From an uncultured Clostridium sp. (lineage in GTDB: Bacteria > Bacillota > Clostridia > TANB77 > CAG-508): 64,000 bases of DNA. A model generated the notes under the pieces. The model was not told the DNA's origin and made no database searches. It saw only the letters and a list, made by a program, of their open reading frames with translations. Positions 38,701 to 47,166 of the stretch are shown piece by piece; positions within the stretch are counted from its first letter, which is position 1; the number at the start of each line of letters is the position of its first letter. The translations under genes were made by a program, and so were the position numbers. The stretch lies in contig CANSPP010000003.1 of assembly GCA_947648905.1 (NCBI GenBank), forward strand, positions 1-64,000. The letters run 5' to 3'.

Positions 38701-39746
38701 TTATCTTTCCTTTAAGTTCATTGTGTTTCTTTCATAATTATCCGCTTTAGCTCTTTCTTCCACATTTGTTCTATTTACGCAATTTTTTCCCATTCTGTTT
38801 ACATCTATCCTCTGATTTGTTCTGTTTTTAGCCATATCAGCAACCACTTCTAATTCTTCTTTATTCCAACCGATTTAGTATTCCTGCTGTATATATTTCT
38901 CTTAAATTTATTTTATTTTGAAGTTGTTTTACTACTCCTTCATTTACATTTGTTATTGAATTTATTTCATAACCTGTTAATCTTCCAAATCTACTTCTTA
39001 ATTCATTTCCGATTATATGGAATTGGTATTGCAGAAACGCCTTCAAAGAAACATCCTGTATATTCTGGAAGTATATCATCTTTAATATCTTCTTGTAGTA
39101 CTTCTAATTCTTCTTTTGATATTTCTCCCAATTCTTGTTTCTTTTCTAATATTGATTTTGCAGTGTTTTTAGCATCTGCAATAATGCTATCCCTTTTATG
39201 CCCAAAATGTATTCCTATTTGTCCTATGTATGGCAAATCAATACATAATGCATCATATCTTTCTTCATCTTCATTAATTCCATAAGAATATTTATTTTCG
39301 TAATCTTCTCCACCAGTTTTCTCAATAATATATAAACTAGCTATCAAATCTTTCATTGCCCTATCTTTTTTCAAGTAATATTCCCTTTTCTCTGGTCCAT
39401 CACATTTCTTAGATAATCTGTTATACATTAACATTAATAATGCTGTTTGCTCAATTCCTATTTCTTGGTCTTCTGGGTCTCCTGTTCCTAATATTCCTTC
39501 TAAATCATTGCCTGTTAAATACGCATCTTTTATTGCTTGTTTTATATTTCCATTAGGTATATTTGCTAAACGATTTTGAAAGTGATTTTTTGACCCATCT
39601 GATCTACCTTTTTGCTTTGTTTTTATAAATTCTTCTAACTCTTTTTCAGTTGTTAAACTTAAATATTTATTAACTGCTTTTTCTAAATTATCGTATGTAT
39701 CTTCATATGTTGTAAATGCACTATTTAACATTCTTTTTTCTTGCAT
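38701..39746 (-). CDS. Unknown protein read through two successive CGG +1 shifts
   Basis: Frame 0 has 245 codons to AAT, then CGG at 39011-39009 followed at once by a stop. Skipping the C gives GNELRSRFGRLTGYE and 46 codons to a second AAT-CGG (38872-38870), again followed by a near stop. Skipping that C gives GWNKEELEVVADMAKN and 56 more codons to TAA at 38701. The total is 347 aa, ending 23 bp before the next operon gene. The protein is soluble, helical and charged. I do not recognise it; PYN-G and ILN-G have no known motif. The continuous charged coding pattern after both sites supports one gene. Confidence 0.65.
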
Positions 39747-39903
39747 ATTTTTTCTCCTTTGTCTGCTGATGGATTAATTATATATCACATAGATATTTTT
39801 GTCTAGATTATAATCTTTATTTTTCCTTAACACTTATCGTATTAGTTTCTTAAGTCCAGTAATACTCTTGGTTTTATTAATTGGATAATTTTGTAAATAA
39901 CTA

Positions 39904-40031
39904 TTGACAAGTGGCGAATTTTATATTATATTAATATAATGACTGGAAAAATAAGGTAATTTATTTAATTTTGTCGAATTACCATTTTTCCTGTCTTTTT
40001 ATGTAAGTTTAAAAAAGGGGAAGGAAATCAT
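39904..40031 (+). promoter_or_regulatory. Promoter and hairpin leader of LytTR regulator 2
   Basis: TTGACA (39904-39909), 17-nt spacer, TATATT (39927-39932), then the same GGAAAAA..GGTAATT / AATTACC..TTTTTCC hairpin and TGTCTTTTT as in the copy at 37005. Loop bases differ slightly, while the stem arms are kept. Confidence 0.75.
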
Positions 40032-40745
40032 ATGTTGAATTTTGCTTTATGCGATGACAATGTAAATATTATGAATAGATTAGAAAAAATGTTAGAAAAT
40101 ATCTTTATAAAAAATAACATTGAAGCTTCAGTATCTTATAAAACATCTAGTTCGATAGATATGCTTGACTTTGTTAGTTCTAATAAAGTTGATGTAATTA
40201 TGTTGGATATTAATTTGAAGAGTGACAAAACTGGCTTAGAATTAGCAGAGGCAATTAGAAAGATAAATAAAGATTCTTATATCATATTTACTACTGCACA
40301 TTTAGAATATGCTATGGTTGCTTATAAGTTTAAAACTTTTGATTATTTAGCTAAGCCTATTACTTATGATAGATTAGAAGAAACTATTTTTAGACTTTTC
40401 GATGATGTTAATGGTACTCCTAAAAGATATATTAAACTTGATAATAAGAATACTATTGTTGATGCAAATGAAGTTCAATATATTGTTAGAGATGGTATGA
40501 AACTTGTTTTTCATACTGCTTCGCGCGATTATGATATTTATAGTTCTTTTACTAAGTTTCAGGATAAATTGCCTGATTCTTATATGAGATGTCATAAATC
40601 TTGCGTTGCTAATGTTTTACAAATTAAAGATGTTGAACCTGTTTCTGGGACTATTACTTTTAAAGATGGTAGTTCTTGTGATATTGGCCCAAAATATAAG
40701 TCTGATTTATTGGAGGTGATTAAAAATTATGGAATTTTTGAATAA
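40032..40745 (+). CDS. LytTR-family response regulator (AgrA-like)
   Basis: 237 aa. Receiver domain (IMLDINLKSDKTG) and LytTR domain (about 131-234). Its 3' end overlaps the sensor kinase start by 17 bp, and the ribosome site GGAGGTGATTAAAAATT lies in its last codons, so the two are coupled. With the AgrB and AgrD genes opposite, it completes a quorum-sensing module. Confidence 0.92.
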   Translation: MLNFALCDDNVNIMNRLEKMLENIFIKNNIEASVSYKTSSSIDMLDFVSSNKVDVIMLDINLKSDKTGLELAEAIRKINKDSYIIFTTAHLEYAMVAYKFKTFDYLAKPITYDRLEETIFRLFDDVNGTPKRYIKLDNKNTIVDANEVQYIVRDGMKLVFHTASRDYDIYSSFTKFQDKLPDSYMRCHKSCVANVLQIKDVEPVSGTITFKDGSSCDIGPKYKSDLLEVIKNYGIFE

Positions 40746-42078
40746 TTTGTGGGTGGCTATAAGTACACCTAATGAGGCTTTGATTAATTTTATTGCTATA
40801 CCTGGAAGTATAATAGAAAATTTATTAATAATGTTGTTATTTACATCAATATTAAATATATCTGCTACAAAAAGGCAAAAAATTATATATGTTTTCTCGA
40901 TGAGTTGCATTTGTTTATTTATGATTAATTATGTTGAAGGTCCTTATAATTTATTTATAAATTATATTATTGCAATTTCCTTTGTATATGCTATTTTTAA
41001 AAAATCTCTTTTTAAAACAATAGTAACGTATATAATATCTCTAATACTCTTAAATTTGGCGGGCACTTTATTATTAAACCCTTATATAACTATAATGCAC
41101 ATAGATACTGTTCAATTATCTATCATACCACTTTATAGACTATTTTACACTTTCATTATGTATTTATTATGTATAATTATAATATTATTCTTGAAGTATA
41201 AAAATTTAAAGTTGGATTTTCTAGAAGATATAGATAAAAAGGATAAATTTATAATACTTTCTAACTTGTTCTTTGGTATAGTTGCACTTGTTGTACAAAT
41301 GATTATTTTATTCTACTATGTAGATAAACTTCCAATTTTGATAACATCTTTTAGTTTTATTGCTTTATTAGCTTATTTTATCATTAGTATATATAGTTTA
41401 ACAAGAACGTTTAAGCTTATTTTAACAACTAGAAAATTACAAAGTGCTGAAGAATATAATAATTCATTGCGTGTATTGCATGATAGTGTTAGAGCTTTTA
41501 AACATGATTTTGACAACATGGTAACAACAATTGGTGGATATATTAAAACTAACGATATGAAAGGCTTAGAAAAATATTATGCAGAATTGGTTGATGATTC
41601 TGAAAGAGTTAATAATTTATATATTTTAAACCCAGAAGTAGTAAACAATGATGGAATTTACAACTTATTAACAAAGAAATATCATGAAGCCGATTCTAAA
41701 GATATAAAAGTAAATATTACATTTTTGTTGGATTTAAGTACTTTACATATGAAAATCTATGAATTTGCAAGAATATTAGGAATTCTATTAGATAATGCTA
41801 TTGAAGCGAGTTCAGAATGTGAAGAAAAAGTTATAAATTTAATATTTAGAAATGACACTAAAAACCATACTCAACTATTAATAGTAGAAAATACATATGC
41901 TGATAAAAACATTGATACAGAAAAGATTTTTGAAAAAGGTATTTCAGGTAAGGAAAATCATACTGGATTAGGATTATGGGAAGTTCGTAAACTTGTTAAT
42001 AAAAATCAAAATGTACATTTACGCACTATCAAAGATGATAAATTCTTTAGACAACAATTAGAAATTTATTATAAGTAA
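40729..42078 (+). CDS. AgrC-like sensor histidine kinase
   Basis: 449 aa. About six transmembrane helices in residues 10-220 form the peptide-sensing part. The His box is FKHDFDNMVTTIGGYI, then an HATPase domain of the GHKL type with ILGILLDNAIEASSE and a G box HTGLGLWEVRKLV. It should sense the cyclic peptide made by the convergent AgrD/AgrB genes and phosphorylate the LytTR regulator. Terminator at 42081. Confidence 0.9.
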   Translation: MEFLNNLWVAISTPNEALINFIAIPGSIIENLLIMLLFTSILNISATKRQKIIYVFSMSCICLFMINYVEGPYNLFINYIIAISFVYAIFKKSLFKTIVTYIISLILLNLAGTLLLNPYITIMHIDTVQLSIIPLYRLFYTFIMYLLCIIIILFLKYKNLKLDFLEDIDKKDKFIILSNLFFGIVALVVQMIILFYYVDKLPILITSFSFIALLAYFIISIYSLTRTFKLILTTRKLQSAEEYNNSLRVLHDSVRAFKHDFDNMVTTIGGYIKTNDMKGLEKYYAELVDDSERVNNLYILNPEVVNNDGIYNLLTKKYHEADSKDIKVNITFLLDLSTLHMKIYEFARILGILLDNAIEASSECEEKVINLIFRNDTKNHTQLLIVENTYADKNIDTEKIFEKGISGKENHTGLGLWEVRKLVNKNQNVHLRTIKDDKFFRQQLEIYYK

Positions 42079-42080
42079 AA

Positions 42081-42107
42081 AAAAGAAAGAGAATTTCTCT
42101 TTCTTTT
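42081..42107. terminator. Bidirectional terminator between agrC-like and agrD-like genes
   Basis: Eleven-bp stem AAAAGAAAGAG / CTCTTTCTTTT with a 5-nt loop, at the convergent ends. Confidence 0.85.
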
Positions 42108-42109
42108 AT

Positions 42110-42223
42110 TTATTTTATCATACTTTTTGGCATTTTTGGTTGATGAAATAATATAAATGCAAAGCATGCTGTATTTGTTGCTTTTGCATATTTTTCTGCT
42201 GTTTTTGCTAAAAATTTGAACAT
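42110..42223 (-). CDS. agrD: AgrD-like cyclic lactone autoinducer peptide precursor
   Basis: 37 aa. The start ATG 42223 follows TAAGGAGGAGAGTATTT. An amphipathic leader (MFKFLAKTAEKYAKA) precedes NTACFAFILFHQPKMPKSMIK-type AgrD sequence: the single Cys for thiolactone formation, a hydrophobic core, then the QPKMP recognition tail cut off during maturation. AgrB follows upstream in the operon order on the same strand. An overlapping 62-codon open frame here is spurious. Confidence 0.85.
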   Translation of the reverse strand: MFKFLAKTAEKYAKATNTACFAFILFHQPKMPKSMIK

Positions 42224-42293
42224 AAATACTCTCCTCCTTAGTAAATATTATAAACATTATATAATATAAAATATAACCGGTATATATTTTATA

Positions 42294-42920
42294 TCAAGCT
42301 GTTTCAATTGAAGTATCTCCATATACTTCATATCCATACTTATTATTTGTTACTTTATAAATAAACTTCATAATTGTTATTGTTTGGAATAAATTTGCTA
42401 GTAATAGTATATTTGTAATTATACTATTATTTATAATTGCTGCTACTAACAAACCTATTGTAAATGTAAGATAAGATACAATTTGCTTTTTCTTTCTAAC
42501 ATCTAAATTTAGAATTGGTACATTTTCTGTGTCAGCTGGTGCATATAGTTTAATCATTATCATTCCAAATACCCATACCGCAAAAATTACCACATATTTA
42601 GTTACATCTGGCATTACAAAATGCTGAGATATAAATGGTATTATGCAATAAAATATTGTTGTAAATGTAAGACAGCCAATATGTGTTTTTAAATGTACTC
42701 CGCCTGATGCTCCTTTATATGGAAATAATGCTAAAAAAGTGAATAGTGCCCATTTAAAAATTCCCAATATATATGCAATTGCAAGCATTATAAATATTTT
42801 AGGTATTTCTCCTACTATGTTTTGTAGTCCATAAAATATTACTTCTGCTTTTTCGTCATCTACTTCTGGCATTTCTTTTCTAATTCTATTTGTTAAAAAG
42901 GTACAGATTTTGTCTATCAT
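42294..42920 (-). CDS. agrB: AgrB-like accessory gene regulator protease
   Basis: 208 aa membrane cysteine peptidase. Catalytic His and Cys lie in GGVHLKTHIGC, flanked by about five transmembrane helices. It cleaves the C-terminus of AgrD and forms the thiolactone. Encoded just before agrD, 70 bp apart. Confidence 0.92.
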   Translation of the reverse strand: MIDKICTFLTNRIRKEMPEVDDEKAEVIFYGLQNIVGEIPKIFIMLAIAYILGIFKWALFTFLALFPYKGASGGVHLKTHIGCLTFTTIFYCIIPFISQHFVMPDVTKYVVIFAVWVFGMIMIKLYAPADTENVPILNLDVRKKKQIVSYLTFTIGLLVAAIINNSIITNILLLANLFQTITIMKFIYKVTNNKYGYEVYGDTSIETA

Positions 42921-43107
42921 TCCTTCTCACCTCTTTTGTTCTAAAAAAATATTATCATTATTTTGCCCATATCAACTTTTTTATTTGTGAAAATTTAATT
43001 TTATTTTGTAAAATTTTCTTTGCTCTTTTTTATACATTTTTTTGCTTTTTATATCAAAGCTATTATTTTTCTTTTTTACTTTTATAAACAGTTTGGTATG
43101 TTAACCA

Positions 43108-43141
43108 CATAAAAAGCACTCCAGTATAAATCTGGAGTGCT
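43108..43141 (-). terminator. Terminator after the FGE-fused prepilin gene
   Basis: AGCACTCCAG / CTGGAGTGCT stem; the minus-strand transcript ends in TTTTTATG. About 110 nt of uncharacterised sequence lies between the gene stop and this hairpin. Confidence 0.8.
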
Positions 43142-43254
43142 CCATTAAAAAAATTCTCTTTAGCGTATTGCATTCGCCGAGTTCTTATATTCAATTACTC
43201 TATTTAAAACTACTATTGCAATAGTTCTAATTTTAGTTTTCACAGCACTCAGTC

Positions 43255-44646
43255 TTACTTTATATAAAGTGTGATACGAGTAGAACTACTGCCACCAGTG
43301 TTGCTTGGTTCTTTGTTGTAACGATGAGATATTTGGTAACTGCTGCCGTAATAATTACCACGATTATCTCGATATCCAGATTCATTGGCTTCTAATGTCC
43401 ATTCACTACTATTACCTAATAAATCATATACATTTTTTAATATATCTTTACTTTCAGTTTCTCCTTCATTTGGTCCGCCTGTTATTCTTGTTGTATTTTT
43501 ACTTGTTCCTGCTACAGGTTCTACTGAATTAACATTTACGTTACTATCTTTATGCATCCAATTCATCATTGCATCATACTGACTTCCCCATATCATACTA
43601 CTTACTACATTTTTTGTACTATCTGTTTTTACAGCATATTTTTTTGCCTTATCATATAATCCATACCACATATTTGCTGATGTTGAACTATTTGTTGCTG
43701 ATGGTTTCATTTTCTTTGATTGCGCATTTCCACTAGCATCTAAGCTTATTTCATATCTTGATACATAAAATCCCTTATTTTTATTTACACTTTTTATCAT
43801 ATCGTTATATGCTTGTTGCACTTCTGCTTGAAAACTTGCTTGTGTTAATCCTATATCACTTAAATATGTTTGTTCATCATTATCATAATTGCTTACTATA
43901 TCTGGTTCTCTATAATCACTTGTAGTTGTTGTACATCCGCTTTGCACTTCTGAACCAGTATCTGTAAAATTATATAATAAGCCTCTATATCTAGGTTCTG
44001 CATTTGGGTCTGTTTCCATATTTACTGACATTGCCTTATTTGTTGTTCCATTTTCTTCTGTATCTGATATAGCAGTTGGTACTGGTATCCATACAAATTC
44101 ATTTCCATCTTCTTCAAAATTATCTGTTATTACTAATCCTTCTGATATATCATTTAAATCAGGTATAACTCCATATCCTACTGGAATTACTGCTGTCTCT
44201 CCATCGTCATCTGTATATTTTTTATTCTTTCCTGTTACAATTTTTCCTGATACTGTTGGCTCTAGTGGTACTACTATTTCTCCTGTTGCTATATCTAGTG
44301 TCACATCATATCCATTATATTTTACTGTACAAGTATTATCTCCATTATCTACTATATCTTTATCTTGTAATCCTAAATTTTTCTTTACATTTGATTTAAA
44401 ATCTTCATAATTGAATTTTCCATTATTGTCTATACTACCTAAATATTCTAACTGTACTGCTTCTTTTGCCTCTGCTTCTGTTGTTTTATCTTTTGCTGTT
44501 ACTGCTTTTGTTAATATTCCGTTATCTCCTGTAAGTGTTGCTATCGCTACTCCTGCTAGGATTAAAAGTACTATTATTGTTATTACTAGTGCTATTAATG
44601 TTATACCCTTGTCATTTAATTTTTGTTTTCTATTTTTTATCTGCAT
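43255..44646 (-). CDS. Prepilin-like protein with FGE-sulfatase-like C-terminal domain
   Basis: 463 aa. Leader of 13 residues, then KGITLIALVITIIVLLILAG (prepilin helix) and TGDNGILTKAV. A region at about 60-150 links to a domain with FVWIPVPTAISDTEENG, GFYVSRYEISLD, MIWGSQYDAMMNWM and YDLLGNSSEWTLEA, typical of the formylglycine-generating-enzyme/SUMF1-like fold (no CXPXR-type catalytic evidence, so probably a binding or structural use). It ends STRITLYIK. AAAGGAG precedes the ATG. Likely a surface or pilus-borne protein. Confidence 0.8.
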   Translation of the reverse strand: MQIKNRKQKLNDKGITLIALVITIIVLLILAGVAIATLTGDNGILTKAVTAKDKTTEAEAKEAVQLEYLGSIDNNGKFNYEDFKSNVKKNLGLQDKDIVDNGDNTCTVKYNGYDVTLDIATGEIVVPLEPTVSGKIVTGKNKKYTDDDGETAVIPVGYGVIPDLNDISEGLVITDNFEEDGNEFVWIPVPTAISDTEENGTTNKAMSVNMETDPNAEPRYRGLLYNFTDTGSEVQSGCTTTTSDYREPDIVSNYDNDEQTYLSDIGLTQASFQAEVQQAYNDMIKSVNKNKGFYVSRYEISLDASGNAQSKKMKPSATNSSTSANMWYGLYDKAKKYAVKTDSTKNVVSSMIWGSQYDAMMNWMHKDSNVNVNSVEPVAGTSKNTTRITGGPNEGETESKDILKNVYDLLGNSSEWTLEANESGYRDNRGNYYGSSYQISHRYNKEPSNTGGSSSTRITLYIK

Positions 44647-45045
44647 AAAAAACTTCTCCTTTCTTTTGTTTCCTTTTTTCTTTTGCTTTACTGTTTTTCA
44701 TTTTATCACGTATACCAAAATTACGTAAACAAGTAATATCTTGTTTTTTCGTTATTTAAATTATTTCCACTTTTGCAAATAGTATTCTTTCCTACTCACT
44801 TTTTTGACAAAGGTATTTGATTTTCAATGTTCCTAATCTTCCTATGTACAAAAATAGACTTAATTTATAAATATTTTATAAATAATTATGAATTAAGTCA
44901 AGATGTTTTACGATTTCATTTCCATCTTTTGTTTTTAATTTACATTTTTGCTGAAATCACTTGCTTTTATGCCACTTTTATGTTAAAATTGAAATGTATT
45001 TATAAAAAAGAGAGGTGAAAACTTAAAGGAAACTTTAAGGGAAAA
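44647..45045. other. Gene-free AT-rich stretch
   Basis: No coding frame with a ribosome site was found. It holds the upstream region of the prepilin gene (minus) and the likely promoter of the 45046 gene (plus). I see no repeat or RNA signature. Confidence 0.5.
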
Positions 45046-45372
45046 ATGAGAACAAGAGAAAGACAAACAAATTTTATAGATTTATTTAAAGCTTTCTGGG
45101 CACCGGATGAAATTGAAACTTCATTTGAAGAAGAAATATCAGCAAATAATTCTGGATTATCAGAAGAAGATAAAAAATTATTAACAGAAACATCTTCACA
45201 CATAAAAGCTTTAGAAAAAGAATTATATAATCATAATATAGATAAACCAAAAAGAAAGACTGCTAAAGCAAAAGTAGCACAAAATGAAATGGGAATAAAC
45301 AAATCTATAAATAAAAAGAAACAATCTAATATTACTAGCAAAGAAGAAAAAGATTTTGGAGAAAGAGAATAA
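45046..45372 (+). CDS. Hypothetical charged protein
   Basis: 108 aa, start ATG behind AAGGGAAAA. Opens with RQTNFIDLFKAFWAPDEIET; the remainder is Glu/Lys/Ser-rich and probably disordered. No family recognised. Followed by a hairpin with arms ATACAGGAAATT / AATTTCTTGTAT (45377-45404) and TTTTT. Confidence 0.5.
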   Translation: MRTRERQTNFIDLFKAFWAPDEIETSFEEEISANNSGLSEEDKKLLTETSSHIKALEKELYNHNIDKPKRKTAKAKVAQNEMGINKSINKKKQSNITSKEEKDFGERE

Positions 45373-45376
45373 AATA

Positions 45377-45408
45377 CAGGAAATTTTTAATTTCTTGTAT
45401 TTTTATCT
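45377..45408 (+). terminator. Terminator after the 45046 gene
   Basis: ATACAGGAAATT / AATTTCTTGTAT arms followed by TTTTT, just upstream of the tRNA promoter. Confidence 0.65.
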
Positions 45409-45436
45409 TGACAAATGGAAAAACTACCGTTATAAT
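45408..45436 (+). promoter_or_regulatory. Promoter of tRNA-Met
   Basis: Perfect TTGACA, 17-nt spacer and perfect TATAAT, ending 20 nt before the tRNA. Confidence 0.85.
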
Positions 45437-45456
45437 AGATAACGTCAGTTAAATAT

Positions 45457-45533
45457 GGCGAAGTAGCTCAGTTGGCTAGAGCATTCGGTTCATACCCGAA
45501 GGGTCATGTGTTCGAATCACATCTTCGCTACCA
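45457..45533 (+). tRNA. tRNA with CAT anticodon (elongator Met, or Ile2)
   Basis: 77 nt including an encoded CCA. Acceptor GGCGAAG / CTTCGCT, D arm GCTCAGTTGGCTAGAGC, anticodon stem TTCGG / CCGAA with loop TTCATAC, T arm ATGTG-TTCGAAT-CACAT. The anticodon stem lacks the three G-C pairs of initiator tRNA. A CAT anticodon modified to lysidine would make it tRNA-Ile, which sequence alone does not settle. Confidence 0.93.
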
Positions 45534-45536
45534 TAC

Positions 45537-45562
45537 AAAAAAGCTCATTACGAGCTTTTTAT
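45537..45562 (+). terminator. Terminator of tRNA-Met
   Basis: AAAAAGCTC-ATTAC-GAGCTTTTT. The same hairpin sequence recurs at about 45945-45967, before the 46018 gene end. Confidence 0.85.
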
Positions 45563-45656
45563 TTTTAATCATATTGTAGTTTTTGCAAAATATTACAATG
45601 TATCAATAGATTATATCGCAAGACTAACAGATATAAAAAAACATAAAAATTAAAAT

Positions 45657-45765
45657 TTGACATATAATAAAATATATGCTAAAATATATTTGACGTCAAA
45701 AGTAGTAAATCACTCGCAAGAGTAAACTAAAAAAGACTAGGTGTCCAGACCTAGTCTTTTCTTTT
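45657..45765 (+). ncRNA. Small antisense RNA, candidate antitoxin of a par/Fst-like locus
   Basis: Promoter TTGACA (45657-45662), 17-nt spacer, TAAAAT (45680-45685); predicted RNA of about 70 nt ending at a 12-bp perfect hairpin AAAAGACTAGGT / ACCTAGTCTTTT (45731-45760). It carries TAGTAAATC (45703-45711) and AGAGTAAAC (45719-45727), which recur in the same order at 45823 and 45841 on this strand. Because the toxin is on the opposite strand, these segments are antisense to the toxin ribosome site and first codons. The hairpin terminates both convergent transcripts. Confidence 0.75.
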
Positions 45766-45768
45766 CGC

Positions 45769-45837
45769 TTATTTGCTTAGATGCTTTATTATGTAATAAA
45801 CCAAAATAAGCTTTAGCAACTCTAGTAAATCTCTCAT
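45769..45837 (-). CDS. 22-aa hydrophobic peptide, candidate type I toxin
   Basis: The reading is MRDLLELLKLILVYY then IIKHLSK, a short amphipathic/hydrophobic helix with a basic tail. The ribosome site GAAAGGAGG lies about 10 nt before ATG 45837. Its own promoter is TTGACA (45911-45906), 17 nt, TATATT (45888-45883). Convergent with the small RNA and sharing its terminator, it has the architecture of enterococcal par (Fst) loci, in which a small membrane peptide is silenced by an antisense RNA. Sequence similarity to Fst itself is not evident. Confidence 0.7.
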   Translation of the reverse strand: MRDLLELLKLILVYYIIKHLSK

Positions 45838-45882
45838 TTAGAGTAAACCTCCTTTCTACCTTTTGAGCGAAAGGCATTTACA

Positions 45883-45911
45883 ATATATAATAGTCGAACA
45901 TCATTGTCAAG
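45883..45911 (-). promoter_or_regulatory. Promoter of the candidate toxin
   Basis: TTGACA, 17-nt spacer, TATATT on the minus strand, about 50 nt before the toxin start codon. Confidence 0.75.
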
Positions 45912-45986
45912 AAACATATAAGTGTATTTAACTAGTACAGAAAAAAGCTCATTACGAGCTTTTTTATTCTCCAATTAAATAGATTA

Positions 45987-46017
45987 TGTCCAAGAAAGAA
46001 ACGTCCCCTATTGGACA
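45987..46017. repeat. 31-nt mini-palindrome, GAAACGTCCCC type
   Basis: TGTCCA / TGGACA ends around AGAAAGAAACGTCCCCTAT, abutting the stop codon of the 46018 gene. Confidence 0.7.
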
Positions 46018-47094
46018 CTATTGAACATATTCATTTAAAGGTTTAACTTTATAAGCCAAGTCTCCCATTTGTTCTGTAGGCACATAACCTGGTTTAGCAT
46101 TAATTACGTCTGGAATTCTATTTACAACTGTTGCACAAGTAAGTTCTACTGTTGCTGGTCTATTAATTACTAATGTTGTTTCTGGTTCTCCGATTACTGT
46201 CCATTCATTTTTATCAAAATCACTTTCAGAATATACTTTTCCAATACATTCACTTTCTATTGTTATTCCCTCTTCAGTTTCAGTTGTAACTACTGCACTC
46301 ATTCCTGTTGCATCTCCTGCTTTTACTGTCATTCCTAATGTACTTGAATATATGTCTTCTGTATGTGTTTGTGGCACTGTTTTTTGTGTTTGTGATTTTA
46401 CTGTTAATCCTAATTTTTCACATAGCCATCCGTTTACATTCCACATATATGATGGTAGGTATTCTCCTTTTTCTATAATTGCTTGTCTTTCTTCGTCTGT
46501 TATTTTGTCTACTGATGCTACTTGTTTATCAAATTCCTCTAGTGTTAGCCCTGCTCCATGTGCCTTTGCAAGTGCTATTCCATAGTCTTCTACATTATAG
46601 CTTGAACTTCCTTTTATCTTTTTAATTGTTTGTGTTGATCCTGCTATACTAGATATTAATTGTCCCCAATATATATCTTGATATCCGCTTCCTGTTATTG
46701 TACATCCTGTTTGTTTTGCCATTTCATCTATTCTCTTTGTTACTTGTGGGTTAGAGTTTGCTGGGTAAAATGCTTCTTCGCAAGTTGTAATTGCATTTAT
46801 TCCTAGTTTTGCACATAGCATTAATGCATCTTCTACATCATTTATTAAGCTCATTGTTGTTACTATTGCTATATCTGGCTTTGTTTCTTGCATCATCTTT
46901 TCTGCTTCTTCTAAGCCTACTACTTTTACTCCTTTATTTTCTGTTCCCATTATCTCTCCAATGTCTTTTCCTATAACTGCTGGATTTACATCTATTGCAC
47001 CTACTATTTCTGCTCCTTTTTCATATACATATCTCATTGTATATACACTCATTTTGCCTGCTCCATATTGAACTACTTTGATTTTTCTATCCAC
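46018..47094 (-). CDS. 2,4-diaminopentanoate dehydrogenase-like oxidoreductase
   Basis: 358 aa from GTG 47094, chosen because GAAAGGAGTG lies just upstream; an ATG six codons earlier overlaps that site. N-terminal Rossmann fold (KVVQYGAGKMSVYTMRYV, AIDVNPAVIGKDIGEIMG), C-terminal catalytic part with SGYQDIYWGQ and RIPDVINAKPGYVPTEQMG. It resembles the DapB-related 2,4-diaminopentanoate dehydrogenase of clostridial ornithine fermentation. No other ornithine-degradation genes are in view, so the substrate is inferred. Confidence 0.75.
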   Translation of the reverse strand: MDRKIKVVQYGAGKMSVYTMRYVYEKGAEIVGAIDVNPAVIGKDIGEIMGTENKGVKVVGLEEAEKMMQETKPDIAIVTTMSLINDVEDALMLCAKLGINAITTCEEAFYPANSNPQVTKRIDEMAKQTGCTITGSGYQDIYWGQLISSIAGSTQTIKKIKGSSSYNVEDYGIALAKAHGAGLTLEEFDKQVASVDKITDEERQAIIEKGEYLPSYMWNVNGWLCEKLGLTVKSQTQKTVPQTHTEDIYSSTLGMTVKAGDATGMSAVVTTETEEGITIESECIGKVYSESDFDKNEWTVIGEPETTLVINRPATVELTCATVVNRIPDVINAKPGYVPTEQMGDLAYKVKPLNEYVQ

Positions 47095-47166
47095 AAAAAT
47101 CACTCCTTTCATCTTATCTAATTATATACTAATTTCTGTTTTTTATACAAGCCCTTTTTTATACTT

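Noticed and set aside
42069..42257. 62-codon minus-strand frame over agrD
   Set aside because: Out of frame with the AgrD peptide, which has the good ribosome site and the diagnostic Cys and QPKMP tail.
43161..43254. Short frame (about 27 codons) after the FGE-fused prepilin gene
   Set aside because: GTG start without a ribosome site; could be transcript tail before the terminator. Not enough support.
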